A program made the position numbers and the translations under genes. From an uncultured Ruminococcus sp. (lineage in GTDB: Bacteria; Bacillota; Clostridia; Oscillospirales; Ruminococcaceae), in contig URTF01000099.1 in assembly GCA_900550695.1 (NCBI GenBank), positions 1 to 7,009 of the forward strand: 7,009 bases of DNA. Reading direction: 5' to 3'. Positions within the stretch are counted from its first letter, which is position 1; each line of letters opens with the position of its first letter. The notes beneath the pieces are model-generated. The model saw nothing but the letters and a program-made list of their open reading frames with translations, was not told the origin of the DNA and made no database searches. Of the stretch, positions 1 to 6,257 are shown one piece after another.

Positions 1-59
1 TATATCAGAGTTTTTGCTTGATTTTTTGTATAGTTTTTAAATGGTGTTTAGTATAAAAG

Positions 60-104
60 AAAACAGCACATATCACGAAAAATCAAGTGATATGTGCTGT
101 TTTT
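60..104 (-). terminator. Intrinsic terminator of the GH2-C39-tcdA operon, probably bidirectional
   Basis: A perfect 17-bp inverted repeat has arms at 60-76 and 87-103 (AAACAGCACATATCAC and its exact complement, plus one further A-T pair) around a 10-nt loop. On the plus strand it runs into a T tract at 100-105. On the minus strand the stem is followed by TCTTTTATAC, a weaker T-rich tail. It lies about 50 bp beyond the tcdA stop codon, so it most likely ends the leftward operon, and it could also stop rightward transcription. Positions 1-59 are AT-rich and show no convincing gene or promoter. Confidence 0.88.
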
Positions 105-130
105 TGTTTATAATGATCGGAGTACAAACA

Positions 131-161
131 ATTACGCATTACGCATTACGAATTACGCATT
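131..161. repeat. Tandem 7-bp repeat (ATTACGC) overlapping the tcdA stop codon
   Basis: Four consecutive 7-bp units, ATTACGC, ATTACGC, ATTACGA and ATTACGC, occupy 131-158, followed by a partial ATT. One unit differs by a single base. The array overlaps the stop codon of the leftward tcdA gene at 153-155 and supplies part of its last codons (Asn-Ala-stop). It lies between the gene and its terminator. Similar heptamer arrays are known as short tandem repeats in bacterial intergenic DNA; whether this one has a function cannot be told from the sequence. Confidence 0.85.
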
Positions 162-860
162 GATAATATCCTTTATGACCTCACCCGCAATGATAAGTCC
201 TGCAACGGACGGGACAAATGCGCAGCTGCCCGGAGTCTGACGCTTGCCCGAAACCTCTTCGCTCTGACGGGGAGTTATCGGCTCTTCCGTAGAAAAAACG
301 CATTTGAGATGCTTTACACGGCGTTTTTTAAGCTCGTAGCGCATCACTCTTGCAAGGGGACAGACCGAGGTCTTGTATATGTCAGCAACCTGAAATTTTG
401 TCGGGTCTGTTTTGTTTCCTGCGCCCATTGAGCATATTATCGGCGTACCTGCCGCCTGTGCTTTCATCACAAGCTCTATTTTTCCCGTGACCGTATCTAT
501 CGCATCGATAACATAATCGTACTCGGAAAAGTCAAAGGTATCTGCGGTTTCGGGCGTGAAAAAGGTTTTGTACGCTTTGAGTTTTATGTCAGGGTTGATG
601 TCAAGTATCCGCTTTGACGCAGCATCAACCTTATATTCGCCGATGGTCGAATGGAGCGCAATTATCTGTCGGTTTATATTAGTCAGCGCAACCGTGTCGT
701 TGTCGATTATGTCAAGTGCGCCAATGCCCGAACGTGCGAGTGCTTCAACGGCATAGCCGCCAACTCCGCCTACGCCGAAAACGGCTACTCTTGCATTTGC
801 AAGCTTTTCCAGAGCTTCTTCGCCGAAGATAAGCTCGGTTCTTGAAAATTGGTTTATCAT
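153..860 (-). CDS. tcdA: tRNA threonylcarbamoyladenosine dehydratase (TcdA), ThiF/HesA/MoeB family
   Basis: This is a 235-residue E1-like enzyme. The family uses ATP to cyclise N6-threonylcarbamoyladenosine (t6A) at position 37 of ANN-decoding tRNAs into ct6A, in the cytoplasm. Numbered from the chosen start, the sequence shows a nucleotide-binding loop GVGGVGG (29-35), an acidic IIDND strand end (about 51-55), the conserved TNINRQ (60-65), DAIDTVTGK (119-127) and a SMGAGNK strand (about 144-150), and ends in the family-typical FVPSVAGLIIAGEV. An in-frame ATG at 884 overlaps the upstream stop (ATGA) and would add eight residues, but it has no ribosome binding site. The ATG at 860 has GAAAGGA 11 nt upstream and gives the usual MINQFSRTEL-like N-terminus. 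It is the last gene of a three-gene unit, 20 bp after the C39-like gene. From memory, many clostridial relatives have a cysteine-rich insert just before the PGS..FVPS segment; it is absent here. The assignment to TcdA rather than another ThiF-family enzyme rests on overall pattern and length. Confidence 0.9.
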   Translation of the reverse strand: MINQFSRTELIFGEEALEKLANARVAVFGVGGVGGYAVEALARSGIGALDIIDNDTVALTNINRQIIALHSTIGEYKVDAASKRILDINPDIKLKAYKTFFTPETADTFDFSEYDYVIDAIDTVTGKIELVMKAQAAGTPIICSMGAGNKTDPTKFQVADIYKTSVCPLARVMRYELKKRRVKHLKCVFSTEEPITPRQSEEVSGKRQTPGSCAFVPSVAGLIIAGEVIKDIINA

Positions 861-871
861 TCCTGATTTGT

Positions 872-878
872 TCCTTTC
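872..878 (-). promoter_or_regulatory. Ribosome binding site that decides the tcdA start
   Basis: The minus strand reads GAAAGGA at 878-872, 11 nt before the ATG at 860. The alternative ATG at 884 is preceded only by GACGAAGAAGA, the acidic C-terminal codons of the upstream gene, with no Shine-Dalgarno match. This favours the downstream start, though translational coupling from the ATGA overlap at 884-881 cannot be excluded. Confidence 0.6.
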
Positions 879-880
879 GA

Positions 881-1921
881 TCATTCTTCTTCGTCAAAAG
901 CTTCGTCCCCGGTCGGAAATCCTTCATTGTCGCTGTCGGAAATGTCGTTATTTTCGGCAGCGGTTTCTGTTTCCTCGGCAGCTTCATCGGTTTTGGGGAG
1001 GATAACGATAGCCTGACTGTACATCTGAGCATAACGTGTTTCAAACTTGTTTATGTTGTAGTCGATTATGCCCTTCATCGGGTCGTTGAGCGTGACGATA
1101 TCGGCGCTCATATTGAAGCCTGCAAGCACGAAGCAATGCTCGTTGAGATACCAGTCGAGCTTTTCGCCTGTGGCATTGTCGTACCAGCTTTCGTAGTATT
1201 CGGGTTCGATCATTCCGTCCGTTGCCCAGCAGATAACGGGTATGCCCTGAGCAAGATAATCATACAGAACATCGGGATCGGAACCCGAGAGATTTATAAC
1301 GTCATATCCGCCGCCGTGGTCGTCAAGATACTTGTTCGCCGCCTTGACTATCGCATTGGAAAAACAGCCGTATCCCCGTGTGAAAGGGTCGCCGATGAAG
1401 TAGTCGAAAAAGCTGTCCTTGTAGAGCAGATCGTCCTTGTACTGCGCGTTTCCGCCCTTTGGAAGATAGTTTTTCGCAAGGTCGACCTTATCGGCATCAA
1501 AGCCGAGATAGCGAAGATATATCGTCAGTGCGGTTATCTCACAGCCGACGGGAAGCTCGGGATTCTGAAGAACCGATTCCATATCGATATAGACCGAATT
1601 TTGGTCGTAATCCTTGCGCTTGCGGCTCGTTATGACAGTCCTGCTCGTTTCCGTTTCGCCGTCAGCGTCCGTTTCAACGGGAACAGTCGTGACCTCGGGT
1701 GCGTCCGTAACGTCCTCGATATCGAAAACATACGCAGTTTCCTCGGTGACGGCTTCGGTCGGAGCTGTTGTGCCGCAGACCTCTGTCATTGCCTGCACGG
1801 GTCGGGGAGTTTCGTCAACCTTTTTCCCATTCCGTACAACTATTATCACGACCGAAGCTATAGCTGCGGCAAGTACAAGGCAGGCTGCTGTAATTGCGAA
1901 CCTTATTATCATTTTATCCAA
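881..1921 (-). CDS. Membrane-anchored C39-like cysteine peptidase family protein
   Basis: This 346-residue protein has three visible parts. Residues about 5-29 form one hydrophobic segment, a membrane anchor or uncleaved signal. Residues about 35-100 are a Thr/Glu/Val-rich, low-complexity linker. Residues about 108-308 form a domain resembling the peptidase C39-like family (Peptidase_C39_2). The domain has the expected order of candidate catalytic residues: Cys127 in LPVGCEITAL, His262 in LNEHCFVLAGF and Asp280 in VTLNDPMKG. It also has the family's GIPVICWAT strand (about 226-234). The C-terminal ~35 residues are strongly acidic. The start is TTG at 1921, with AGAGGG 8 nt upstream; the first ATG, at 1912, would lie 17 nt from that site. 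The gene begins 14 bp after the GH2 stop and is followed 20 bp later by tcdA, so it is probably co-transcribed with both. The protein is likely displayed outside the cytoplasmic membrane, and its substrate is unknown. A non-proteolytic role (for example amidase or thiol-dependent binding) is possible. Confidence 0.82.
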   Translation of the reverse strand: MDKMIIRFAITAACLVLAAAIASVVIIVVRNGKKVDETPRPVQAMTEVCGTTAPTEAVTEETAYVFDIEDVTDAPEVTTVPVETDADGETETSRTVITSRKRKDYDQNSVYIDMESVLQNPELPVGCEITALTIYLRYLGFDADKVDLAKNYLPKGGNAQYKDDLLYKDSFFDYFIGDPFTRGYGCFSNAIVKAANKYLDDHGGGYDVINLSGSDPDVLYDYLAQGIPVICWATDGMIEPEYYESWYDNATGEKLDWYLNEHCFVLAGFNMSADIVTLNDPMKGIIDYNINKFETRYAQMYSQAIVILPKTDEAAEETETAAENNDISDSDNEGFPTGDEAFDEEE

Positions 1922-1929
1922 GATAAGAT

Positions 1930-1935
1930 CCCTCT
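1930..1935 (-). promoter_or_regulatory. Ribosome binding site supporting a TTG start for the C39-like gene
   Basis: AGAGGG on the minus strand directly follows the TAA stop of the GH2 gene and sits 8 nt before TTG at 1921-1919. The position right against the upstream stop suggests translation is coupled to the GH2 gene. The nearest ATG (1912) is too far from this site. Confidence 0.7.
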
Positions 1936-4900
1936 TTATTTGAAAAACTTGAAACTGTCAAAGTTAAAGTCCGTGCCCGGCATAAATACAAAGCTGAGCT
2001 GAGTTTTTCCGCTTATTTTATCGATATCAAAGGTCTGAGCGGTGTACTCGGCGGACTGTTTGAAGTTTACGAGGGTCGCTTTCTGCGTTCCGTCAGCATT
2101 GTAGCGAAGCTGAACAGCGTTTATTTCGTTCGGAGTGCTGCCGACTATCACGACCTTTGATGCGCCGTCCGCAAAATCAAGCTCGCCGAAGTCGATAACA
2201 ACGTTGTTTCCGATGTTTATGACCCTGCTGCCGCTGACCTCGAATTCATCACCGTAAATATTTTCATACGAGCCTGCGGAAATGCCGCCGAACGGGTCGT
2301 TTGCGCCCGAAAATGCAAAGCCGCCGAAAATGTTGTTGTCGCTGAACACGAAGTAAAGGTCAATAGTGCCGCAGACAGGCTTTGAAAGCGTGAATTTATA
2401 CGGCGAAGGCTTGTCCCAGCCGTTGTTGTGGGGGAACATAAGCGTTTCTATATGCTCGCCGCCGTTGTCCGGGTCGCCCGAGTAAAGCTCAACGGGGATC
2501 TCACGGTTGTTGCAGTTTCCGATGTAAAGTGTGAGAGAATCCGAGCCGTTTTTGCCGAACTCTACCGAAGCGAAGCCGACAGCAGTTCTGCCGCCGAAGC
2601 CGCCGACTGCGCCGTGTTCCATAATTGTGACAGGCTTGCTCGAATACTTGTAGATGCAGGCAGGAATGTCCTTGTATGGGTCGATGGAAGCCTGTCCAAG
2701 TCCCGTTATCTCAAACGGCAGATCGGAGATGACCTGCGGATACTGCGAGCCGTTATTGCCGTAAATCCGAAGCGTGAATTTGCCGTCACCCTTTGCCGTT
2801 ACTTTAATGGTGCTGCCGTCCAAAACCTCCGCTTCGGCGTAGTTCACGGGAGCGCTGCTCTCGCTGACAGCCTTGCAGCTGATGTCGGAGAAGCTTGCGT
2901 TCTCGGGATAAACTTTATATTTGACGAGTGCGGTTTTCTTATTTTCATCAAGCTTATTTCCGTCAGCATATTCGGCTGAAATTTTTCTCATCGGGATAAG
3001 CCCGCCGTTCACATTTTCATCGTGCGAAACCTGCGGAACAAGCTTCTCGCAGCGGATATCGGTGCTGCCCCTTACGGCTATCTTCACCTCTGCGCTTTCA
3101 AGTCCGTTCGAGGTGACTTTTACAGTAATTTCGTCCTCGGTGTTATCGGAGGAAACTATCGCAAGCAGCTTGCCGCTGAAAAGTCGGCGGGTGTCGGTCT
3201 TAAACTGCTCATAGTCGGTCGAATCGCCGTTGTCAAGACCCATAAGTCTGCCGCTGCCGCTCACCTCGACCTTGACATAGTTCCGTGCGTTTGCGGCGAA
3301 GGTTCCGTTCCCGTCAACAGCGGATATCTCGATGAAAGCAAGGTCACGTCCGCCCGAGAGTATCTCCGTTCTGTCAGCGGAAAGCTTTATCGCTGCGGCG
3401 TTTCCGAAGCTTCGCTGAATATCCTCTGCGATAACATTTCCGTTTTCGTCATAAGCAACGGCTTTAAGCTCGCCCTTTTCATAAGGAACGCTCCAAGCGA
3501 AGTGGAGAGTGTCGCCGTGCCTGTGGTCGATAGTCTGCTTGCCGAGCGATCTTCCGTTGAGGAAAAGCTCCGCATTGTCGGCGGTCGAATATGCGATAAC
3601 GTCGATGATCTGACCGTCATTGAAATCCCAGTAGGGGAGGAGGTGTATCATCGGCTTGTCCGTCCAGACCGACTGATAGAAATAGTATGCGTCCTTGGGG
3701 AAGCAGGCGGTGTCGGTCATTCCGAAGAAGCTGTTTTTGCTGCTGTAGGGTGTGGGTTCGCCTATGTAGTCGATGCCCGTCCAGACGAACTGACCTGCGC
3801 AGAATTTTCTGTCACGATCCTCTATCCAAGCCTTTTCGGCAGGCTTTCCCCATACAACGCAGCTGTTGCCGAGTGAAGAACACTGGTTGTCATCGTGCGT
3901 GAGCAGCGGTTTTGAAGCAGGAAAATGATAAATGCCTCGGCTGCGTACTTCGGACGAGGTCTCGCTGCCATAGATAACGACATTCGGGTATTTTTTATGA
4001 TGCTCGTCATAGCAGCGCTCGGTGTAGTTATAACCCGAATTTACAAGAAATTCGCCGACTTTCTGAGCGTTTTCCCATTCGATATAGTTCGAGCCGATAG
4101 TGACCTCGGCGTGTTTGTTCGGGTCAAATTCACGGACATAGCCTGCGAGCATTTTGGCAATTTCAAGACCGTGTTCCGAAGCGTGAGTGTCGTATATCTC
4201 GTTGCCGATGCTCCACATTATAACGCAGGGGTGGTTGCGGTCACGCTTCACCCAGCTTTCGACATCGGCGTGAGCGGTCTCTTTGAAGAAACGTGCGTTG
4301 TCGAACTCGGTCTTGGGCAGCTCCCACATATCGAAGCTTTCGCAGTTCACGAGCAGACCTATCCTGTCGCAAATTTCAAGCAGCTCCCTTGCAGGCATAT
4401 TATGCGAAGTACGGACAGCGTTCGCGCCCATTTCTTTCATTATCAAAAGCTGACGTTCAACAGCACGGCGGTTCACAGCCGCACCGAGCGCACCGAGATC
4501 GTGGTGAAGGCAAACGCCTTTGAGCTTCATATATTTTCCGTTGAGGAAGAAACCCTCATCGGGGTCAAATTTTATGCTGCGGAAGCCGAAGTCAGTCTCA
4601 AACGAATCAAGTATCTCGCCGTTTTTGACAAGGCTTGCACGAAGCGTATAAACAACGGGCGAATCGAGTTCCCAAAGCTTGAAATCCGGAACGGTAAAAT
4701 CAGCGCTTTCCGATTCGGCGGCAATGTTTCCGTCCGCATCAAAAACAGTATATGCAACGCTGTCATATTCGCCGACAGCTTCGGTATCAACGTGAACAGA
4801 ACCGTTTTCGGCATTGGCTGTAACATAAACTCCGTTCCAAAGAATATGGGCTTTGTTCGTTTCGGTGAGATAAACGCTGCGGTAAATTCCTGCGCCCGAA

Positions 4901-5286
4901 TACCATCTCGAATTCGGCGAAACATAGCGGACCTGAACCATTACGGTGTTTTCGCCGTCAACGAGCAGGTCGGTGATATCGAACGAGAATGACGAGTAGC
5001 CATAGTGCCAGTCGCCTGCCTTTTTGTCGTTTATATAAACCGTGCTGTCGGTATAAACGCCGTCAAAATCGATGCTGAAAGCCTTGTCGGCTTTGTTTGC
5101 GGAAAAGGTCTTACGATACCAGCCTTCGCCGCTCTTGTAAAGGTTGTTTGTATCATAGATAAGCCAGTCGTGGGGGATCTCAACGGGTTTGAAGCTGCTT
5201 TTTACAGCTTTTTCATAGCCTGCGCCGTTTTCAAGGAGAGTGAATTCCCAGCCGTTGTCGAAGTTTGCTGTCCTGTTTATGTTCAT
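1936..5286 (-). CDS. Glycoside hydrolase family 2 protein, beta-galactosidase-like, with two C-terminal CBM6-like modules
   Basis: This is a 1116-residue enzyme expected to cleave non-reducing terminal beta-galactosides (or a related beta-glycoside) with retention. Residues about 1-140 form the GH2 sugar-binding jelly roll (IPHDWLIYDT; SRWYSGAGIYR). Residues about 145-238 are the immunoglobulin-like domain. Residues about 240-545 are the TIM barrel, with acid/base Glu363 in MWSIGNE and probable nucleophile Glu442 in VVIYGSETSS. The conserved FVWTGIDYIGEPTPY follows at 500-514. Residues about 555-625 (DVIAYSTADNAELFLNGRSLG) look like a DUF4982 domain, and 630-740 like a further GH2 C-terminal beta-sandwich. 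Residues 875-993 and 1005-1116 look like two diverged CBM6-like jelly rolls. There is no signal peptide or membrane segment, so the enzyme is probably cytoplasmic. The ATG at 5286 has AAAGGA 8 nt upstream. It is the first gene of the leftward unit. The GUS-type Asn-x-Lys motif was not seen, which argues against beta-glucuronidase. The exact substrate cannot be read from sequence. Confidence 0.92.
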   Translation of the reverse strand: MNINRTANFDNGWEFTLLENGAGYEKAVKSSFKPVEIPHDWLIYDTNNLYKSGEGWYRKTFSANKADKAFSIDFDGVYTDSTVYINDKKAGDWHYGYSSFSFDITDLLVDGENTVMVQVRYVSPNSRWYSGAGIYRSVYLTETNKAHILWNGVYVTANAENGSVHVDTEAVGEYDSVAYTVFDADGNIAAESESADFTVPDFKLWELDSPVVYTLRASLVKNGEILDSFETDFGFRSIKFDPDEGFFLNGKYMKLKGVCLHHDLGALGAAVNRRAVERQLLIMKEMGANAVRTSHNMPARELLEICDRIGLLVNCESFDMWELPKTEFDNARFFKETAHADVESWVKRDRNHPCVIMWSIGNEIYDTHASEHGLEIAKMLAGYVREFDPNKHAEVTIGSNYIEWENAQKVGEFLVNSGYNYTERCYDEHHKKYPNVVIYGSETSSEVRSRGIYHFPASKPLLTHDDNQCSSLGNSCVVWGKPAEKAWIEDRDRKFCAGQFVWTGIDYIGEPTPYSSKNSFFGMTDTACFPKDAYYFYQSVWTDKPMIHLLPYWDFNDGQIIDVIAYSTADNAELFLNGRSLGKQTIDHRHGDTLHFAWSVPYEKGELKAVAYDENGNVIAEDIQRSFGNAAAIKLSADRTEILSGGRDLAFIEISAVDGNGTFAANARNYVKVEVSGSGRLMGLDNGDSTDYEQFKTDTRRLFSGKLLAIVSSDNTEDEITVKVTSNGLESAEVKIAVRGSTDIRCEKLVPQVSHDENVNGGLIPMRKISAEYADGNKLDENKKTALVKYKVYPENASFSDISCKAVSESSAPVNYAEAEVLDGSTIKVTAKGDGKFTLRIYGNNGSQYPQVISDLPFEITGLGQASIDPYKDIPACIYKYSSKPVTIMEHGAVGGFGGRTAVGFASVEFGKNGSDSLTLYIGNCNNREIPVELYSGDPDNGGEHIETLMFPHNNGWDKPSPYKFTLSKPVCGTIDLYFVFSDNNIFGGFAFSGANDPFGGISAGSYENIYGDEFEVSGSRVINIGNNVVIDFGELDFADGASKVVIVGSTPNEINAVQLRYNADGTQKATLVNFKQSAEYTAQTFDIDKISGKTQLSFVFMPGTDFNFDSFKFFK

Positions 5287-5323
5287 AAAGTTATTCCTTT
5301 CTCAAAATTAAATAATTACTATA

Positions 5324-5352
5324 ATTATAATACATTTATGGCTTTCATAAAT
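5324..5352 (-). promoter_or_regulatory. Candidate promoter of the leftward GH2 operon
   Basis: The minus strand has a perfect TATAAT at 5329-5324, about 38 bp before the GH2 start codon. The -35 region at 16-17 bp spacing reads TTTATG or ATTTAT, a poor match to TTGACA, so the promoter is probably weak or needs an activator. The spacer and -35 region lie within the inverted repeat at 5329-5357, which suggests regulation. No experimental support is available. Confidence 0.5.
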
Positions 5353-5357
5353 GTATT
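5329..5357. promoter_or_regulatory. Perfect 12-bp inverted repeat, candidate operator of the GH2 operon
   Basis: The arms AATACATTTATG (5329-5340) and CATAAATGTATT (5346-5357) are exact reverse complements around a 5-bp centre, GCTTT. The right arm runs into a T tract (5356-5361), so on the plus strand it also resembles an AT-rich terminator, but no rightward gene lies upstream of it. The left end meets the TATAAT of the leftward candidate promoter. A repressor or activator site controlling the sugar-utilisation gene is the simplest reading. Confidence 0.55.
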
Positions 5358-5364
5358 TTTTGTT

Positions 5365-5380
5365 AAAAGTGACAACTTTT
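5365..5380. promoter_or_regulatory. Short palindrome between the divergent operons
   Basis: AAAAGT (5365-5370) and ACTTTT (5375-5380) form a 6-bp inverted repeat around GACA. It lies 8 bp beyond the larger palindrome and between the two divergent transcription units. Its size suits a dimeric DNA-binding protein, but such short AT-rich palindromes also arise by chance. Confidence 0.3.
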
Positions 5381-5397
5381 CGGTATTGTAACTGCTA

Positions 5398-5435
5398 TTG
5401 ACAAATTTTTACAGATAAAAAGGTTAAAATAACAT
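5398..5435 (+). promoter_or_regulatory. Candidate promoter region of the spoIIA operon
   Basis: TTGACA at 5398-5403 is a perfect sigma-A -35 hexamer, but the nearest good -10 (TAAAAT, 5425-5430) is 21 bp away, which is too far. TTTACA (5408-5413) with TAACAT (5430-5435) at 16-bp spacing is an alternative. In Bacillus this operon is driven by sigma-H with Spo0A. The closest sigma-H-like -35 here is AAAGGTTAA (5419-5427), with only a weak GATT further on at 5439. The region very likely holds the promoter, but the precise elements are uncertain. Confidence 0.35.
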
Positions 5436-5470
5436 AAAGATTTAAATATTATGCAAGGAGGATAAAATTT

Positions 5471-5782
5471 ATGCCTGTGAAAATTGAAACAGATGAGGGC
5501 GAAAGAAAGCTGACTGCCCATATAATGGGTGATATCGACCACCACAGCGCATCGGAGATACGGGAGGAGATAGATTTTGAAGCGGAACGGCTTCGTCCCG
5601 AGCTGATGATACTCGACTTTTCCGAGGTCACGTTTATGGACAGCTCGGGGATAGGTCTTGTTATGGGCAGATACAAGGCGGCGAAAGCCTACGGCGGAAA
5701 GATAACCGTTTCGGGCGCTTCTTCGCAGATAAAAAAGGTAATGAAGCTTGCGGGACTTGAACGGCTCGCTTCGATAGAATGA
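5471..5782 (+). CDS. spoIIAA: Anti-sigma-F factor antagonist SpoIIAA (STAS domain)
   Basis: This 103-residue single-domain STAS protein is the anti-anti-sigma factor of the forespore switch. When unphosphorylated it binds SpoIIAB and frees sigma-F; SpoIIAB inactivates it by phosphorylation, and the phosphatase SpoIIE (not in this window) restores it. Visible family marks are GDIDHHSA (20-27) and the phosphorylation loop FMDSSGIGLVMGRYK (55-69). Ser58 falls at the same number as the phosphorylated serine of Bacillus subtilis SpoIIAA. The protein is about 14 residues shorter than the Bacillus one, losing only its C-terminal tail. The start has a strong AAGGAGG (5455-5461) 9 nt upstream. It is the first gene of the operon, 16 bp before spoIIAB. 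RsbV of a sigma-B system is the main alternative, but the loop sequence and the downstream genes favour SpoIIAA. Confidence 0.95.
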   Translation: MPVKIETDEGERKLTAHIMGDIDHHSASEIREEIDFEAERLRPELMILDFSEVTFMDSSGIGLVMGRYKAAKAYGGKITVSGASSQIKKVMKLAGLERLASIE

Positions 5783-5783
5783 G

Positions 5784-5789
5784 AAAGGA
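5784..5789 (+). promoter_or_regulatory. Ribosome binding site that decides the spoIIAB start
   Basis: AAAGGA at 5784-5789 lies directly against an ATG at 5790, leaving no spacer, but 9 nt before the ATG at 5799. The second start is therefore preferred. It also gives a 146-residue protein, the length of Bacillus subtilis SpoIIAB. Confidence 0.75.
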
Positions 5790-5798
5790 ATGAGAAAA

Positions 5799-6239
5799 AT
5801 GCCGGTAGTTAATGAACTTAAAATATCTTTCCCGTCAAAAAGCTGCAATGAGAGCATTGCGAGAATGTGCGTTGCCGCCTTTATCGCAAGCGAAGATCCG
5901 ACCGTGAGCGAGCTTGCCGAGATAAAGACAGCAGTTTCCGAAGCCGTCACGAACAGCATCGTCCACGGCTACAGAGGAACACTCGGAACGGTCAGCATAC
6001 ACGCAAGATTTTTAGATGACGGTCTGCTTATCATAAAGGTCTCGGACAAAGGCTGCGGTATACCCGATGTCGAAAAGGCAAGAGAGCCGCTTTACACCTC
6101 TGCGCCCGAAGAGGAGCGTTCGGGACTTGGTTTTTCGGTAATGGAAAGCTTTACGGACAAGCTGAAGGTCAGAAGCACCGTCGGAAAGGGAACGACCGTA
6201 ACGCTTCGGCGCAGGCTCGGTGTACATAATGATGAGTGA
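5799..6239 (+). CDS. spoIIAB: Anti-sigma-F factor and serine kinase SpoIIAB
   Basis: This 146-residue GHKL-type protein binds sigma-F and keeps it inactive in the predivisional cell and mother cell; it also phosphorylates SpoIIAA on serine using ATP. Bergerat-fold motifs are clear, numbered from this start: the N box SEAVTNSIVHGY (47-58) with the catalytic Glu48 and Mg-binding Asn52, the G1 box SDKGCGIPD (82-90), the glycine-rich ATP lid ERSGLGFSVM (106-115) and the final GKGTTVTL (129-136). The N-terminal FPSKSCNE and VAAFIASEDPT segments closely resemble Bacillus SpoIIAB. An in-frame ATG at 5790 would add Met-Arg-Lys but has no spacing from the ribosome binding site. The gene lies 16 bp after spoIIAA and 18 bp before sigF, as expected for co-transcription that balances the three proteins. 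Confidence 0.95.
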   Translation: MPVVNELKISFPSKSCNESIARMCVAAFIASEDPTVSELAEIKTAVSEAVTNSIVHGYRGTLGTVSIHARFLDDGLLIIKVSDKGCGIPDVEKAREPLYTSAPEEERSGLGFSVMESFTDKLKVRSTVGKGTTVTLRRRLGVHNDE

Positions 6240-6257
6240 TCACCGAAAGGACAGAAT

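Noticed and set aside
131..161. CRISPR array
   Set aside because: The repeats are 7 bp and directly adjacent with no spacers, and no cas genes are present.
842..2002. 386-codon open frame on the plus strand opposite the C39-like gene
   Set aside because: It lies antisense to a gene with recognisable domains, has no family resemblance and only a poor start context. It is a shadow of the minus-strand codon bias.
3925..4992. 355-codon open frame on the plus strand opposite the GH2 gene
   Set aside because: It lies entirely within the GH2 catalytic and N-terminal coding region, with no recognisable domain. The same applies to the plus-strand frames at 3022-3876 and 2428-2979.
5329..5361. A true rightward terminator in the divergent region
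   Set aside because: The stem is AT-rich and no plus-strand gene lies upstream, so an operator is more likely. The insulator idea is kept only as an alternative.
5363..5959. 198-codon open frame on the minus strand over spoIIAA and the intergenic region
   Set aside because: It is antisense to spoIIAA and the start of spoIIAB, both firmly identified, and its AT-rich end is low-quality sequence with no domain.
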